A DNA stretch of 64,000 nucleotides from Natrarchaeobaculum sulfurireducens. Lineage in GTDB: Archaea > Halobacteriota > Halobacteria > Halobacteriales > Natrialbaceae. The notes beneath the pieces were generated by a model. That model did no database searches. It worked only from the letters and a program-made list of their open reading frames with translations, and had not been told where the DNA came from. Location of the stretch: NCBI RefSeq assembly GCF_003430825.1, contig NZ_CP024047.1, positions 496,001 to 560,000 of the forward strand. Reading direction: 5' to 3'. Of this stretch, positions 1-9,224 are shown in pieces. Positions within the stretch are counted from its first letter, which is position 1; every line of letters begins with the position of its first letter. The position numbers were made by a program, and so were the translations under genes.

Positions 1-2
1 GC

Positions 3-902
3 GTCGATCCGGGGCCGGGACTCTCCGCCGACGTCGAACTGACCGTACAGGTAGGCTCGTCGGACGACTCCTCGGGAGGGCTCGCAGTCGAGGACGTAGA
101 AATCGACGCCGATGGTCGCCTCTCGTTGGTCCTCGAGACCGAGGCGTCCGTGGTCCCGGCGAGCGATCACGATCTCGCGGTCGAACCGAGGGCAGCAACC
201 GTCCACGACGACGGAACGATCGGTGTCTCGATCACCGCATGCGATCCGGACGACGGAGACGACCGCTCGGCCGCTGACTCCCGGTCGGGAACCGACGATT
301 CGGCAGCCGAGTGCGACGACTCCTCGAGCACTCGAAACCGCGACGTCCCGCCGTTCAGGGACCCTGAACTCCTCGCGGAGGTGTACGACTCCTGTGAGAC
401 GTTCGCGGAGATGAGCGAGGCGATCGATATGGACGTGACCGCCGAGACGGTGCGGCGGTACATGATCGATTACGACATCCACGAACCGAACCGGTACGAT
501 ACCGGCGACCAGGAGGCGAACGAAGCGGAGTCGGACGCCGACACGGAGGACTCGGCAGCCGAGGCCGACGGATCGACTGTCGACTCGAGCGACGACGTCG
601 GTGACTCGGCGGTCGAACCCGACGCTGACGTGGCGGCTCCCGTCGTTGTCACCGACGGGCTCGGTCTTCCCGACGACCTGACGGTCGACGCCCTCGTCGA
701 GACGGTCTCGCGGTCGAACACGGTCTACGAGGTTACGCGGGATGTCGGCCGCGAGCGCGACGAAGTGCTCGACCTGCTCCGACGGTTGAACCTGATCGAC
801 CTCGTCGTCGGTCGAATGAGCCGGGAACCCGAACGAAACGTCGGCCGGGACGAAATCCTCGAGCGACTCCGCGAGGCGTCCAGTGCCCATCCACAGCCGT
901 AG
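3..902 (+). CDS. Haloarchaeal protein with two helix-turn-helix-like segments (5' end outside the window)
   Basis: The frame is open from the first bases of the window, so the true start lies upstream; 299 residues are visible. Two helical, HTH-like segments can be seen: one at about residues 115-160 (motif ETVRRYMIDYDI) and one near the C terminus at about residues 210-262 (motif YEVTRDVGRERDEVLDLLRR). They are joined by very acidic, Asp/Ser-rich linkers typical of haloarchaeal proteins. I do not recognise a named family. DNA binding is inferred from the helix pattern only. A T-rich stretch follows the stop at 937-941. Confidence 0.7.
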   Translation, partial: VDPGPGLSADVELTVQVGSSDDSSGGLAVEDVEIDADGRLSLVLETEASVVPASDHDLAVEPRAATVHDDGTIGVSITACDPDDGDDRSAADSRSGTDDSAAECDDSSSTRNRDVPPFRDPELLAEVYDSCETFAEMSEAIDMDVTAETVRRYMIDYDIHEPNRYDTGDQEANEAESDADTEDSAAEADGSTVDSSDDVGDSAVEPDADVAAPVVVTDGLGLPDDLTVDALVETVSRSNTVYEVTRDVGRERDEVLDLLRRLNLIDLVVGRMSREPERNVGRDEILERLREASSAHPQP

Positions 903-936
903 CCCAGCGGACGCCGGGTATGTCGCCTAACTGCCC

Positions 937-941
937 TTTTT
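937..941 (+). terminator. T-run terminator candidate
   Basis: Five T residues preceded by GC-rich sequence lie 35 bp after the stop of the first gene and before the TATA box of the next. Archaeal transcripts commonly end in oligo-T tracts; no hairpin is needed. Confidence 0.35.
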
Positions 942-955
942 GAAACGATCACCGA

Positions 956-966
956 TGCTTATAATG
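956..966 (+). promoter_or_regulatory. TATA box of the Bat-like regulator pair
   Basis: The element GCTTATAATGC lies about 45 bp before the ATG at 1005. It predicts a transcript start near 987 and a leader of about 18 nt serving both overlapping regulator genes. Confidence 0.5.
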
Positions 967-1004
967 CTGGAGTGTGTTACCATACAGACTAGTCGTCATC
1001 CCAG

Positions 1005-1742
1005 ATGTCGCTCATCACCGAGGTCCGATTCGCGCACGAAGACGGCGTACTCGCCGACACGCTAACAGCGCTGCCCGACCTCTCGGTCGACATCGTTCGG
1101 GAAGCGAGCACGGCTCCCGACAAGGGTGTCTACTTCTTCCGGTTCGACCACGCCCACCCCGAAGAGGTCCGGCCGCTCCTCGAGTCAGACCACACGGTCA
1201 GTGTAGCCGAACGGGTGCCGGCGGTCGACGACCAGCATCTCTGGAAGATCGCTCTCACGTCCGAGACGAAGCTCCTCGCGCCAGCCGTTACGGTTCGTGG
1301 CGGAGTCGTCCTCGACGCCCGAAGCGCATTGACGAACACCGAGCCGCGTGGCTGGCGTGAACGCTGGTTCTTCCCGGACGACGACGGCATCCACGAGATC
1401 TGGAACCACGCTCGAGCAGCGGACTTCGAGTTCGAAGTGCTCGATCTTTCCCGGCAGCTCCAGCCCGACGTCCCACACGTCGAGGTAAATCCGGTCACCG
1501 ACGAGCAACACCGGGCCCTGTTGACGGCGTACGAACTGGGCTACTTCGAGGAGCCACGCAAGACCTCACTCGAGGAACTCGCAGCAGCGCTCGATCTGTC
1601 GCCTTCTGCGGTCAACGGACGGCTCAGACGCGGCCTGAAGTCGCTGATCGGTGCGGCGTTGACCGTCGACGTTGAGGACGAGGTGGGGAGGACAGATGGC
1701 GAGCCACACGCACGAATCGAGTCGTCTCACTCCCGATGGTAA
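1005..1742 (+). CDS. Bat-like (HTH_10 family) transcriptional regulator
   Basis: This 245-residue protein has the haloarchaeal bacterio-opsin-activator-like layout. The N-terminal ligand-type domain (about residues 1-150) carries the motif GVYFFRF and a DHTV segment. The C-terminal HTH_10 domain (about 165-225) carries the family pattern LLTAYELGYFEEPRKTS followed by SAVNGRLRRG. No PAS or GAF domain is attached. It overlaps the next gene by 7 nt (ATGGTAA), so the two are co-transcribed. The partner is clearly a paralogue, which suggests tandem duplication. The target genes are unknown. Confidence 0.85.
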   Translation: MSLITEVRFAHEDGVLADTLTALPDLSVDIVREASTAPDKGVYFFRFDHAHPEEVRPLLESDHTVSVAERVPAVDDQHLWKIALTSETKLLAPAVTVRGGVVLDARSALTNTEPRGWRERWFFPDDDGIHEIWNHARAADFEFEVLDLSRQLQPDVPHVEVNPVTDEQHRALLTAYELGYFEEPRKTSLEELAAALDLSPSAVNGRLRRGLKSLIGAALTVDVEDEVGRTDGEPHARIESSHSRW

Positions 1743-2386
1743 CCGCCCGAATCTACGTCGAACACCCAGATCTCGCCCTCTCCTACACCATTCGATCGCT
1801 CTCCGACGCAGCGATCGCCGTGGTCTCCGACGTCGGAACCGACCCACACCACAGCGTCTACTTCTTCCGGATCGAAGCCCCCGACTTCGACGCGGTGGCG
1901 TCGACGCTTCGAGCGGACCACACCGTCGACGAGTTCGCCACCGTCGTCGAGATGGCCGGCCACCGGACCTACCGGATCGAGTACAGCGACGCCGCGAAAC
2001 TCATCACGCCGGAGATCACCGACCGCGGCGGGCTCACGCTCGAGTCGACAAGCTATCTGAACGGCTGGCTGTTGCAGTTACAACTCGAGGACCACGACGC
2101 GCTCTATGAGATCGCGACGTACGCCGAACAGGAAGGGATCAAACTCGAAGTCCTCGAACTCACACAACAACCCACGCTCGACGATCACTCCGAGTTCGGG
2201 TTGACGGCGTCCCAGACGGAGGCGCTGGTTGCGGCGTACAAACACGGGCTGTACGACGAGCCCCGCCAGACGTCGATCGAGGAACTGTCGGAAACCCTCG
2301 ACCTCTCGAGAACGGCGGTTAGCGGACGGCTCAGACGTGGCGCGGCCACGCTCGTCGAGGAGTATCTCGTCGAGGACGACGAGTGA
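1736..2386 (+). CDS. Bat-like (HTH_10 family) transcriptional regulator, second of tandem pair
   Basis: This 216-residue protein has the same architecture as its upstream neighbour. The N-terminal domain contains SVYFFRIEAPDFDA and ADHTVDEFA. The C-terminal HTH_10 domain contains ALVAAYKHGLYDEPRQTS and TAVSGRLRRGAATLV. The start codon lies inside the upstream gene (7-nt overlap), so translation is probably coupled. The two proteins may act on related promoters or form heteromers; that is inference. Confidence 0.85.
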   Translation: MVTARIYVEHPDLALSYTIRSLSDAAIAVVSDVGTDPHHSVYFFRIEAPDFDAVASTLRADHTVDEFATVVEMAGHRTYRIEYSDAAKLITPEITDRGGLTLESTSYLNGWLLQLQLEDHDALYEIATYAEQEGIKLEVLELTQQPTLDDHSEFGLTASQTEALVAAYKHGLYDEPRQTSIEELSETLDLSRTAVSGRLRRGAATLVEEYLVEDDE

Positions 2387-2429
2387 GCCCGATCTCAGCA
2401 TGCGACTGCCTGCGATCTCGAGCGGCTAC

Positions 2430-2436
2430 ACTTAAC
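2430..2436 (+). promoter_or_regulatory. TATA box deciding the alcohol dehydrogenase start
   Basis: ACTTAAC is centred 27 bp before the ATG at 2460, the spacing expected for a leaderless haloarchaeal mRNA. It is only about 12 bp from the upstream in-frame ATG at 2445, which argues against that start. Confidence 0.5.
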
Positions 2437-2459
2437 ACGACCCCATGCCACCGACGGGT

Positions 2460-3554
2460 ATGCGCGCTGCAGTCCTCGAGGCGTACGGTGAACCGCTGTC
2501 GATCGAGACCGTCGAACCTCCCGAGCCAGCGTCACACGGGGTCGTCGTCGACGTCGAGGCGTGTGGCATCTGCCGGAGCGACTGGCACGCCTGGCAGGGC
2601 CACGGCGAGTGGGCGGACGACCAGGTATCGCTCGGACAGGTCCTCGGACACGAACCGGCCGGCCGGATCTCGCGAGTCGGCGAGCAGGTCGGGGCGCTCG
2701 AGCCGGGCGACCGCGTCGCGGTTCCGTTCAACCTGGGTGATGGCTCGTGTCCGCAGTGTCGAACCGGACACGGGAACGTCTGTCTCGACGGCTACGCCCT
2801 CGGGTTCGAGGCCGCGGTTCCGGGAGCGTTTGCCGAGCAGGTTCACGTTCCCCACGCCGAGTTCAACCTCACGCGACTGCCCGACGGCGTCTCCGCGACG
2901 GAGGCGGCTGCACTCGGCTGCCGGTACGTGACGGCCTTTCACGCACTGGCCCACCGCGCCGACGTCGATGGCGGCGACTGGGTCGCCGTCCACGGCTGTG
3001 GCGGCCTCGGCCTCGCGGCCGTCCAGATCGCGACCGCACTCGGTGCCCGTGTCGTCGCCGTCGACGTTCGGGATGCACCGCTCGCGTTGGCCACCGACCT
3101 CGGCGCCGAGGCGACCGTCGACGCTTCGACCGTCGACGACGTGCCCGCGGAGATCCGGGCCATCGCTGATGATGGGCTGGCCGGTACCCAGCGTGCCGGC
3201 GGTAGTGGCGCACACGTCTCCGTCGACGCTCTCGGTCGCGCGGAGACGTGTCGCAACAGTATCGATTGCCTGCGTCCCCGTGGCACCCACGTTCAGGTCG
3301 GGTTGACCACCGACGCCGAGCGCGGTGAAATCTCGCTCCCGATCGACGAGGTGACACGGTGGGACGTCTCCGTCCTCGGCTCCCGCGGCATGCCGCCCTC
3401 GCAGTACGACGAACTACTCCGAATGATCGAGGCGAGACGGCTCGCTCCCGATCGGCTCGTCACCCGCGAGGCCACACTCGAGGAAGTCTCCGACCGGCTC
3501 GCTGCGATGACCGACTACGAGACCCACGGGCTCGAGGTCGTTACCTCGTTCTGA
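2460..3554 (+). CDS. Zinc-dependent alcohol dehydrogenase (MDR superfamily)
   Basis: This 364-residue medium-chain dehydrogenase has the GroES-like N-terminal domain with catalytic zinc ligands C38 (ACGICRSDWH) and H64-E65 (LGHEPAG). A partial structural-zinc loop has Cys at 97, 100 and 108; the usual Cys at 103 is Gly, so this site may be weak. The Rossmann domain has VHGCGGLGLAAVQIA at about 180. It probably oxidises an alcohol or polyol with NAD(P); the substrate cannot be read. The start at 2460 is preferred over 2445 from TATA spacing and family length. Confidence 0.85.
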   Translation: MRAAVLEAYGEPLSIETVEPPEPASHGVVVDVEACGICRSDWHAWQGHGEWADDQVSLGQVLGHEPAGRISRVGEQVGALEPGDRVAVPFNLGDGSCPQCRTGHGNVCLDGYALGFEAAVPGAFAEQVHVPHAEFNLTRLPDGVSATEAAALGCRYVTAFHALAHRADVDGGDWVAVHGCGGLGLAAVQIATALGARVVAVDVRDAPLALATDLGAEATVDASTVDDVPAEIRAIADDGLAGTQRAGGSGAHVSVDALGRAETCRNSIDCLRPRGTHVQVGLTTDAERGEISLPIDEVTRWDVSVLGSRGMPPSQYDELLRMIEARRLAPDRLVTREATLEEVSDRLAAMTDYETHGLEVVTSF

Positions 3555-3642
3555 TTGACCTCACTCCCAGCAGGCGGGAACGGCACTTTCGGGACCGAAA
3601 ATGGATCTCTGGTGGGTAAATCGGCTGTTTTGGCCGGTGTTC

Positions 3643-3650
3643 TTATATAT
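3643..3650 (+). promoter_or_regulatory. TATA box of the histidine kinase gene
   Basis: TTATATAT lies about 50 bp before the ATG at 3696 and inside the upstream-extended reading frame. That frame therefore cannot be translated from a transcript made here, and this favours the 3696 start with a leader of roughly 22 nt. Confidence 0.6.
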
Positions 3651-3695
3651 GGGGGTGTGATCTTCCACCAACCGAGGGATACCAGTGAACGAGGA

Positions 3696-5183
3696 ATGGA
3701 GACGATGACGCCGTTCGACACCGCCGCGCGACCGGACCCGGACGCCCTGCTGGCCCAGCTCGAGGACGCCGTCGTCGTTCTCGACGACGCGGGTCGAATC
3801 TCGTATGCGAGCCCACCGGCAGGACGGTTCCTCGGGGCCCCGTCGGAGGCGCTCGTGGGCGTTCGAGCGTTCGAGTACGTCGACCCGCGGGATCGAGCTG
3901 CGGTTCTCGATGCGTTCGAGGAACTCGTAACCGACCCGGCGACGTCGTCTCGTCGGACGGAGTTTCGACTCCTCGGTGAGGGCACTTCCGTCTGGCTCGA
4001 GGCGGTTACCGTCGATGCGACGGCGAGCGACGTCGGCGGCTACGTGGCAACGCTTCGCGACGTGACCGAACACCGGGTCAGAGAACGCGATCTCGAGCGC
4101 CTCCACGACTCGACGAACCACCTGTACGCCGCCGAATCCGTCGAGGAGTCGTACCGAATCGCGATCGACGCAGCGGTCTCGATCCTCGGATTCGACTGGT
4201 GTACCCTGGCGACACCGGCCGACGACGGTGAGACGTTCGAAATCGCTGCGATCTCAGAACACGCCCCGCTCGAGGTTGGTGACCGTCCGTTCGGCCTCGA
4301 CGAGGGGGTCGCCGGCCACGTCTATCAGACCGGAACGGCCTCGGTCGTCGACGACGCCCGGGGGTCGAGTCGGGGGAAGCCGGTCGATCCAGCGATCAGA
4401 TCGGCGCTCACCGTCCCCGTCGGCGACTGGGGCGTCTTCCAGGCCGTCACGACGACGCGGTCGGCGTTCGACGACCGCGACCGAAATCGCGCACAGCTAC
4501 TCGTTACGGCCATGGTCACGGCGATCGACCGGATCGAACGACGGCGCGACCTCGAGCGCCAGAACGAGCGCCTCGATCAGTTCGTTCGGTACGTCTCACA
4601 CGACCTCCGGACGCCCTTGACGACGGCAGCTGGCTATCTGGAGCTGATGGTGGACGATATCGACGGGTCTCCAGCCGAGATCGCCCACGTCCGAGACGCC
4701 CATGAGCAGATGGAGGCGATGATCGACCAGCTGTCGACGTGGGCCCGCGGCGACGACCTCGCCAGGGATCGAACCGCAATTTCGGTTGCGAGCGTCGCCG
4801 GCCACACCTGGTCGTCGGTCGCACCCGAGTCGGCATCGCTTTCGATCGAGATGACGCGGCTGCTCGAGGCCGATCGAACCTGTTTCCGACAACTCGTCGA
4901 GAACCTCCTGCGGAATGCGGTCACGCACGTCGGTGACGACGTTTCAGTCCGCGTCGAAGAACTCGAGGGGGGCTTCGCGATCGAAGACGACGGTCCGGGG
5001 ATTCCGCCGGACGCGCGCGACGACGTCTTCGAACCGGGCCACACGTGTTCCGAAGCCGGCACCGGACTCGGGCTCGCAATCGTCGCCGAAATCGTCTCGG
5101 CTCACGGCTGGGAAATTGCGGTAACCGAGGGGAGTGCTGGCGGCGCGCGATTCGAGATTACTGGCGTCGATTTCGCGGACTGA
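3696..5183 (+). CDS. Sensor histidine kinase, PAS-GAF-HisKA-HATPase
   Basis: This soluble kinase of 495 residues has no membrane segment. The order is PAS (about 15-130), GAF (about 140-280), a HisKA helix pair with the phospho-accepting His302 in YVSHDLRTPL, and a HATPase_c domain with N box LVENLLRNAVTH and G boxes EDDGPGIPPDA and GTGLGLAIVAEIV. It should autophosphorylate in response to a cytoplasmic or redox/light signal bound by PAS or GAF. No receiver domain or response regulator lies next to it, so its partner is elsewhere. Confidence 0.88.
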   Translation: METMTPFDTAARPDPDALLAQLEDAVVVLDDAGRISYASPPAGRFLGAPSEALVGVRAFEYVDPRDRAAVLDAFEELVTDPATSSRRTEFRLLGEGTSVWLEAVTVDATASDVGGYVATLRDVTEHRVRERDLERLHDSTNHLYAAESVEESYRIAIDAAVSILGFDWCTLATPADDGETFEIAAISEHAPLEVGDRPFGLDEGVAGHVYQTGTASVVDDARGSSRGKPVDPAIRSALTVPVGDWGVFQAVTTTRSAFDDRDRNRAQLLVTAMVTAIDRIERRRDLERQNERLDQFVRYVSHDLRTPLTTAAGYLELMVDDIDGSPAEIAHVRDAHEQMEAMIDQLSTWARGDDLARDRTAISVASVAGHTWSSVAPESASLSIEMTRLLEADRTCFRQLVENLLRNAVTHVGDDVSVRVEELEGGFAIEDDGPGIPPDARDDVFEPGHTCSEAGTGLGLAIVAEIVSAHGWEIAVTEGSAGGARFEITGVDFAD

Positions 5184-5236
5184 TCATCGGTCGTGAGGAT
5201 GGGCACCTTCTCGGTGATCTGGCACGTAGTTACGCT

Positions 5237-5491
5237 GTGGTCGAACTCGAGTACTACGACAAACTCTTACTCGCCATCGCGGGGAGCCTCGCGTTCGGGA
5301 CGGCCATCGGTCTGTTCACGACCGTGTCGCTGTCGACGGGTGTCGCCGGGGGATCGATCTTCGCGACGATCTTCGTCTACGATGCGATGTTCCGCTCGTC
5401 TCCCGTCTCGCCGACAGATCCCCAAACTGTGGCCGCAGCCATCCTCTGGCACGCGTTCGTGATCGCCGTCGTCCTCGCGTGGGCCTACTGA
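5237..5491 (+). CDS. Small integral membrane protein
   Basis: Starting at GTG 5237 the frame gives an 84-residue protein with about two or three hydrophobic segments (KLLLAIAGSLAFGTAIGLFT, GGSIFATIFVYDAMF and AILWHAFVIAVVLAWAY). The longer upstream frame is Arg-rich shadow sequence within the kinase gene and is rejected. The family is not recognised. It lies 53 bp after the histidine kinase and could be its membrane partner, but nothing in the sequence proves that. Confidence 0.6.
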   Translation: MVELEYYDKLLLAIAGSLAFGTAIGLFTTVSLSTGVAGGSIFATIFVYDAMFRSSPVSPTDPQTVAAAILWHAFVIAVVLAWAY

Positions 5492-5594
5492 CGGTCGTGA
5501 CTGTCTCGTCCAGGCCTACTGACCGATCCGGCGTCGATTCACTTTCGCTCCGGTGGCCAAACCCTCTTACACGCCCGCTCCCCAGGGTTCAGTA

Positions 5595-8420
5595 ATGGAT
5601 GGGAGCGACCCCCTCGAGTTGCCGGTCGACGCCGACGCGCTGTCGTTCGATCCGGACGCGGTGACGATCGAGGACGCCGACGTCTTCGGGCTGCTCGAGC
5701 CCGCCGTCCAGCAGTGGTGGCTCGAGGCCTTCGGCGAGTTCGTTCCCGAGAACGAAGGCTTCTTTACGCCGCCACAGCGTGGTGCCATCCCGAACGTTCA
5801 CGGGAGAGAGAACACGCTGATCTGTGCCCCGACTGGTAGCGGAAAGACGCTAGCAAGCTTTGCGTCGATACTCAACGCTCTGTACCGGGAAGATCGAGCC
5901 ACCGACGGCCTCGAGAACTCCGTCTACTGCCTCTACGTCTCTCCACTCAAATCGCTGGCCAACGACATCCATCGCAACCTCGAGGTCCCACTCGAAGGGA
6001 TCGAATCGATCGCCACGGAACGGGGTGAAGAGATGGGCGAGATCCGCCACGCCATCCGCCACGGCGACACGCCCTCGAGCGCCCGCCAGAAGATGCTCGA
6101 GGAGACGCCCCACATTCTCAACACGACGCCCGAGACGCTCGCAATCTTGCTCAACTCGCCGAAATTCCGCGAGAAGCTTCGAACCGTCGAGTACGTTATC
6201 GTCGACGAGATCCACTCGCTGGCCGCCGGGAAACGCGGCACGCATCTCTCGGTCAGCCTCGAACGCCTCGAGGCCCTTACCGCGGAGCCGATCACCAGAA
6301 TCGGCTGCTCGGCGACGATCGAGCCGCTCGAGGAGGTCGCGGAGTTTCTGGTCGGTTGCGAAATACCGAGCGTCTCCGACCGATCGACTGGGGAGCGACG
6401 CGATCCGGAAGACAGTGACGAGTCAGCCGGGGACCCACGTAACTACGAGATCGTCGACGCCCGCTTCGCCCGCGAGTTCGACCTCGAACTCGAGTGTCCG
6501 ACGGACGATTTAATCAACACGCCCCGCGGGGTCGTCCAAGACCGGTTTTATCGGATGCTCCACGACCACGTCCAGGCCCACACGAACACACTCGTCTTTA
6601 CGAACACCCGGTCGGGAGCCGAGCGCGTCCTGCACAACCTCCGCGAGCGGTTCGACGACTACGACGAGGCCAACTCCGCCTGTCACCACGGCAGTCTCTC
6701 GAAGGAAGTCCGCCAGGACGTCGAACAGCGGCTCAAATCGGGTAGTCTCGACGTCGTGACCTCCTCGACCAGCCTCGAGTTGGGGATCGACATGCCCCAC
6801 GTCGACCTCGTGGTGCAGGTCGGCTCTCCCAAATCGGTCGCCTCCCTCCTCCAGCGGGTCGGCCGGGCGGGTCATCGCGTCGGCCAGACCGTCACCGGGC
6901 GAGTGATCGCCCTGGATCGAGACGAACTGCTCGAGTGTGCCGTCATGCTCCGGCAGGCCGAAGCGGGGTTCGTCGACTCGGTCTCGATCCCGGAGAACGC
7001 ACAGGACGTCGCCGCCCAGCACGTCTATGGGATGGCGATCGCCGAGATCCGGCCCGAACGCGAGGTGCGAGCGACCTTGCGACGCGCCTACCCCTACCGA
7101 AACTACACCGACGCCGAGTGGGAGTCGCTCTGTCGGTATCTCACGGCCGAGTACGCCGGCCTCGAGGATCGAAACGTGTACGCGAAAATCTGGCGCGACG
7201 AGAACGATCCGCCGGACGGCGAGTACCACTACGACGAGTACCCCGTTGGCGAGCCCCTGATCGGCAAGCGCGGCCGCCTCGCCCGGGTGATCTACATGAC
7301 CAACATCGGGACGATTCCGGACTCCTTTACCTGCGACGTCCACACTCGTGCCGGCGACGAGTGGGTCGGCCAGCTCGACGAGAACTACCTCGACACGTTA
7401 GAGAAAGGTGACGTCTTCGTCCTCGGCGGCGACCACTTCGAGTACCGCTACCGCCGTGGCTCGAAGATATACGTCGATCGAACGAGCGCCCAGCCGACGG
7501 TTCCCTCGTGGTACTCCGAGCGTTTGCCGCTGTCGTACGACCTCGGCTGTGAAATCCTCGCGTTTCAACGAGAACTCCTCGAACACTACGACGCGGGCGG
7601 CTCACCGCGGGTTCGCGCGTGGCTCCGGGAGTTTCCGCTCGACGACGACAGCGTCCGGGCGATGGCACGACTGTTCGACCAGCAGTGTCGTTACGCCGGT
7701 CCCGAAAGCATCAGCACCGATAGCCGACTCTCGATCGAAGTCGTCCGCGACCGCCAGGAGTACGAACGTCACTACTACGTCCATTCGAACTACGGCCGGG
7801 AGGTCAACGACGGCTTCTCGCGACTGCTCGCCTATCACTGTGCTCAGGTCGCCACGGCGAACGTCAACGTCGCCGTCGCGGACAACGGGTTCGTCCTCAC
7901 GATGCCACTCAACCGAAAAGTCGACGTCCTCGGCATCCTCGAGGACCTCGAGGCAGACCGGGTACGCGAGGACCTCCGGGCCGCACTCTCCGGGACCGAC
8001 CTCCTCCAGCGGTACTTCCGGATCAACGCGACGCGCTCGCTCATGATCCTCAAACGCTACAAAGGCTACGAGAAATCCGCCAGCGAACAGCAGGTCTCGA
8101 GCGAGATGCTGCTCGGCTTCGCCGAGGACCTAGCGGAGTTCGCCGTGATCGAAGAGACCTACCGCGAGATTCTCGAGGACAAACTCGCCGTCGAGGCGCT
8201 CGAATCGATCGTCGAGGCCATCGACGACGGCGATCTCGAGGTCGAACGCCAGTTACTCGACTCGCCGACGCCGCGAGCGTTCGGCCTGGCGACTCTCTCA
8301 GCAAGCGACGTCGTCCTCGCAGAAGACGAGTCGGCGGCGCTGCAGGCCTTCCACGAACAGGTACTCGAGGAGATCGGCGATGACTCACTTCGTGGGCTCT
8401 CCTCGGAATCGGTCGACTGA
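5595..8420 (+). CDS. lhr: Lhr-type ATP-dependent DNA/RNA helicase
   Basis: This superfamily 2 helicase has 941 residues from ATG 5595. Motif I is APTGSGKTLASF, motif II is DEIH (VIVDEIHSLAAGKRG), motif III is GCSATIEPLEE. The second RecA domain has TSSTSLELGIDMPHVDLVV and the motif VI region QRVGRAGHRVGQ. The long C-terminal part is the Lhr winged-helix and beta-sheet region. These enzymes unwind or anneal nucleic acids in repair. A TATA-like CTCTTAC lies 27 bp before 5595, which favours that start over GTG 5553. Confidence 0.9.
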   Translation: MDGSDPLELPVDADALSFDPDAVTIEDADVFGLLEPAVQQWWLEAFGEFVPENEGFFTPPQRGAIPNVHGRENTLICAPTGSGKTLASFASILNALYREDRATDGLENSVYCLYVSPLKSLANDIHRNLEVPLEGIESIATERGEEMGEIRHAIRHGDTPSSARQKMLEETPHILNTTPETLAILLNSPKFREKLRTVEYVIVDEIHSLAAGKRGTHLSVSLERLEALTAEPITRIGCSATIEPLEEVAEFLVGCEIPSVSDRSTGERRDPEDSDESAGDPRNYEIVDARFAREFDLELECPTDDLINTPRGVVQDRFYRMLHDHVQAHTNTLVFTNTRSGAERVLHNLRERFDDYDEANSACHHGSLSKEVRQDVEQRLKSGSLDVVTSSTSLELGIDMPHVDLVVQVGSPKSVASLLQRVGRAGHRVGQTVTGRVIALDRDELLECAVMLRQAEAGFVDSVSIPENAQDVAAQHVYGMAIAEIRPEREVRATLRRAYPYRNYTDAEWESLCRYLTAEYAGLEDRNVYAKIWRDENDPPDGEYHYDEYPVGEPLIGKRGRLARVIYMTNIGTIPDSFTCDVHTRAGDEWVGQLDENYLDTLEKGDVFVLGGDHFEYRYRRGSKIYVDRTSAQPTVPSWYSERLPLSYDLGCEILAFQRELLEHYDAGGSPRVRAWLREFPLDDDSVRAMARLFDQQCRYAGPESISTDSRLSIEVVRDRQEYERHYYVHSNYGREVNDGFSRLLAYHCAQVATANVNVAVADNGFVLTMPLNRKVDVLGILEDLEADRVREDLRAALSGTDLLQRYFRINATRSLMILKRYKGYEKSASEQQVSSEMLLGFAEDLAEFAVIEETYREILEDKLAVEALESIVEAIDDGDLEVERQLLDSPTPRAFGLATLSASDVVLAEDESAALQAFHEQVLEEIGDDSLRGLSSESVD

Positions 8421-8483
8421 TTGCGTGTGGCGGCGTCTTGCTGACAGCGAAGTGGTATCCGTGCGTCAGGACCTCTACCCGTT

Positions 8484-9224
8484 TCAGTCCGCTGGGCTGG
8501 CCGGACCGGGGTCGGTCGCGTCGGTCGTTTCGACCGGATCGACCGGTTCCGAGCTAAACGCGAACCGTTCGTTCCAGACGAAGTAGACGTACGGCGTCTT
8601 CGCGACGACGTCGATGTACGCGATAATCATCGCAGTGCCGACGACGGAGACGGCTCCGACTCCAGCCGGGCTTGCAAGCCAGATGAGTGGATAGGCAAGC
8701 CACAGCAGGCCAACGTGGTTCTGGAGCACTTTGAACAGCCGGTATCGCTCGGGATACTGGGAGACGTATCGTGGAAAGATCAGATACAGAATCGCCAGCA
8801 AAGAGACGTGGAATATCGCGGAGACACCGAACCCGATCCAAGTCGCGATCCCGGTCAGTAGCGTCGCTGCAAAGCCGATTGCGATCATCATCGCATCGGC
8901 GACGGCAACGGCGATGATCCACTTTCGGGGCGCGCCAGCGACGTAGCCAACGTACGCCACCAGTATCGGCGTCGTCACCAACCAGTCGATGTACCGGAAG
9001 AGATAGACGCTGTTATCGCCGACTTCGACGACGCCGATCTCGAGTGTCATAAACAGGTACGAGAGACCTGCGAACGCCGGGATGACCAGCAGCCACAGGA
9101 ACCCTCCGCGGTCGTTATCGACGGCGTCGTCCGTCAACAAGCGGATACTAATGACAACCCCTATGAGCAGACCAACGGTCGCGATTGCATAGGAGACGGT
9201 GATGGCACTCGCTCCGTCGATCAT
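8484..9224 (-). CDS. sopI: Sensory rhodopsin I (retinal phototaxis receptor)
   Basis: This is a seven-helix retinal protein of 246 residues. The Schiff-base lysine is K209 with counterion-region D205 ([13 protein letters not shown]). Helix C has R77 and D80 ([13 protein letters not shown]). The proton-donor position of pumps is Y91, so it should not pump. From memory of Halobacterium SRI the spacing matches without gaps: D76, H166 and K205 there correspond to D80, H170 (LQNHVGLLW) and K209 here, and H166 is a hallmark of SRI. Its ATG overlaps the transducer stop (ATGA) and has a strong Shine-Dalgarno, so it is made after the transducer from one mRNA. Confidence 0.95.
   Translation of the reverse strand: MIDGASAITVSYAIATVGLLIGVVISIRLLTDDAVDNDRGGFLWLLVIPAFAGLSYLFMTLEIGVVEVGDNSVYLFRYIDWLVTTPILVAYVGYVAGAPRKWIIAVAVADAMMIAIGFAATLLTGIATWIGFGVSAIFHVSLLAILYLIFPRYVSQYPERYRLFKVLQNHVGLLWLAYPLIWLASPAGVGAVSVVGTAMIIAYIDVVAKTPYVYFVWNERFAFSSEPVDPVETTDATDPGPASPAD

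Noticed and set aside
8484-9224. Light-driven proton pump
   Set aside because: The proton-donor position is Tyr, and the gene is coupled to an MCP-type transducer, so it is a sensor.
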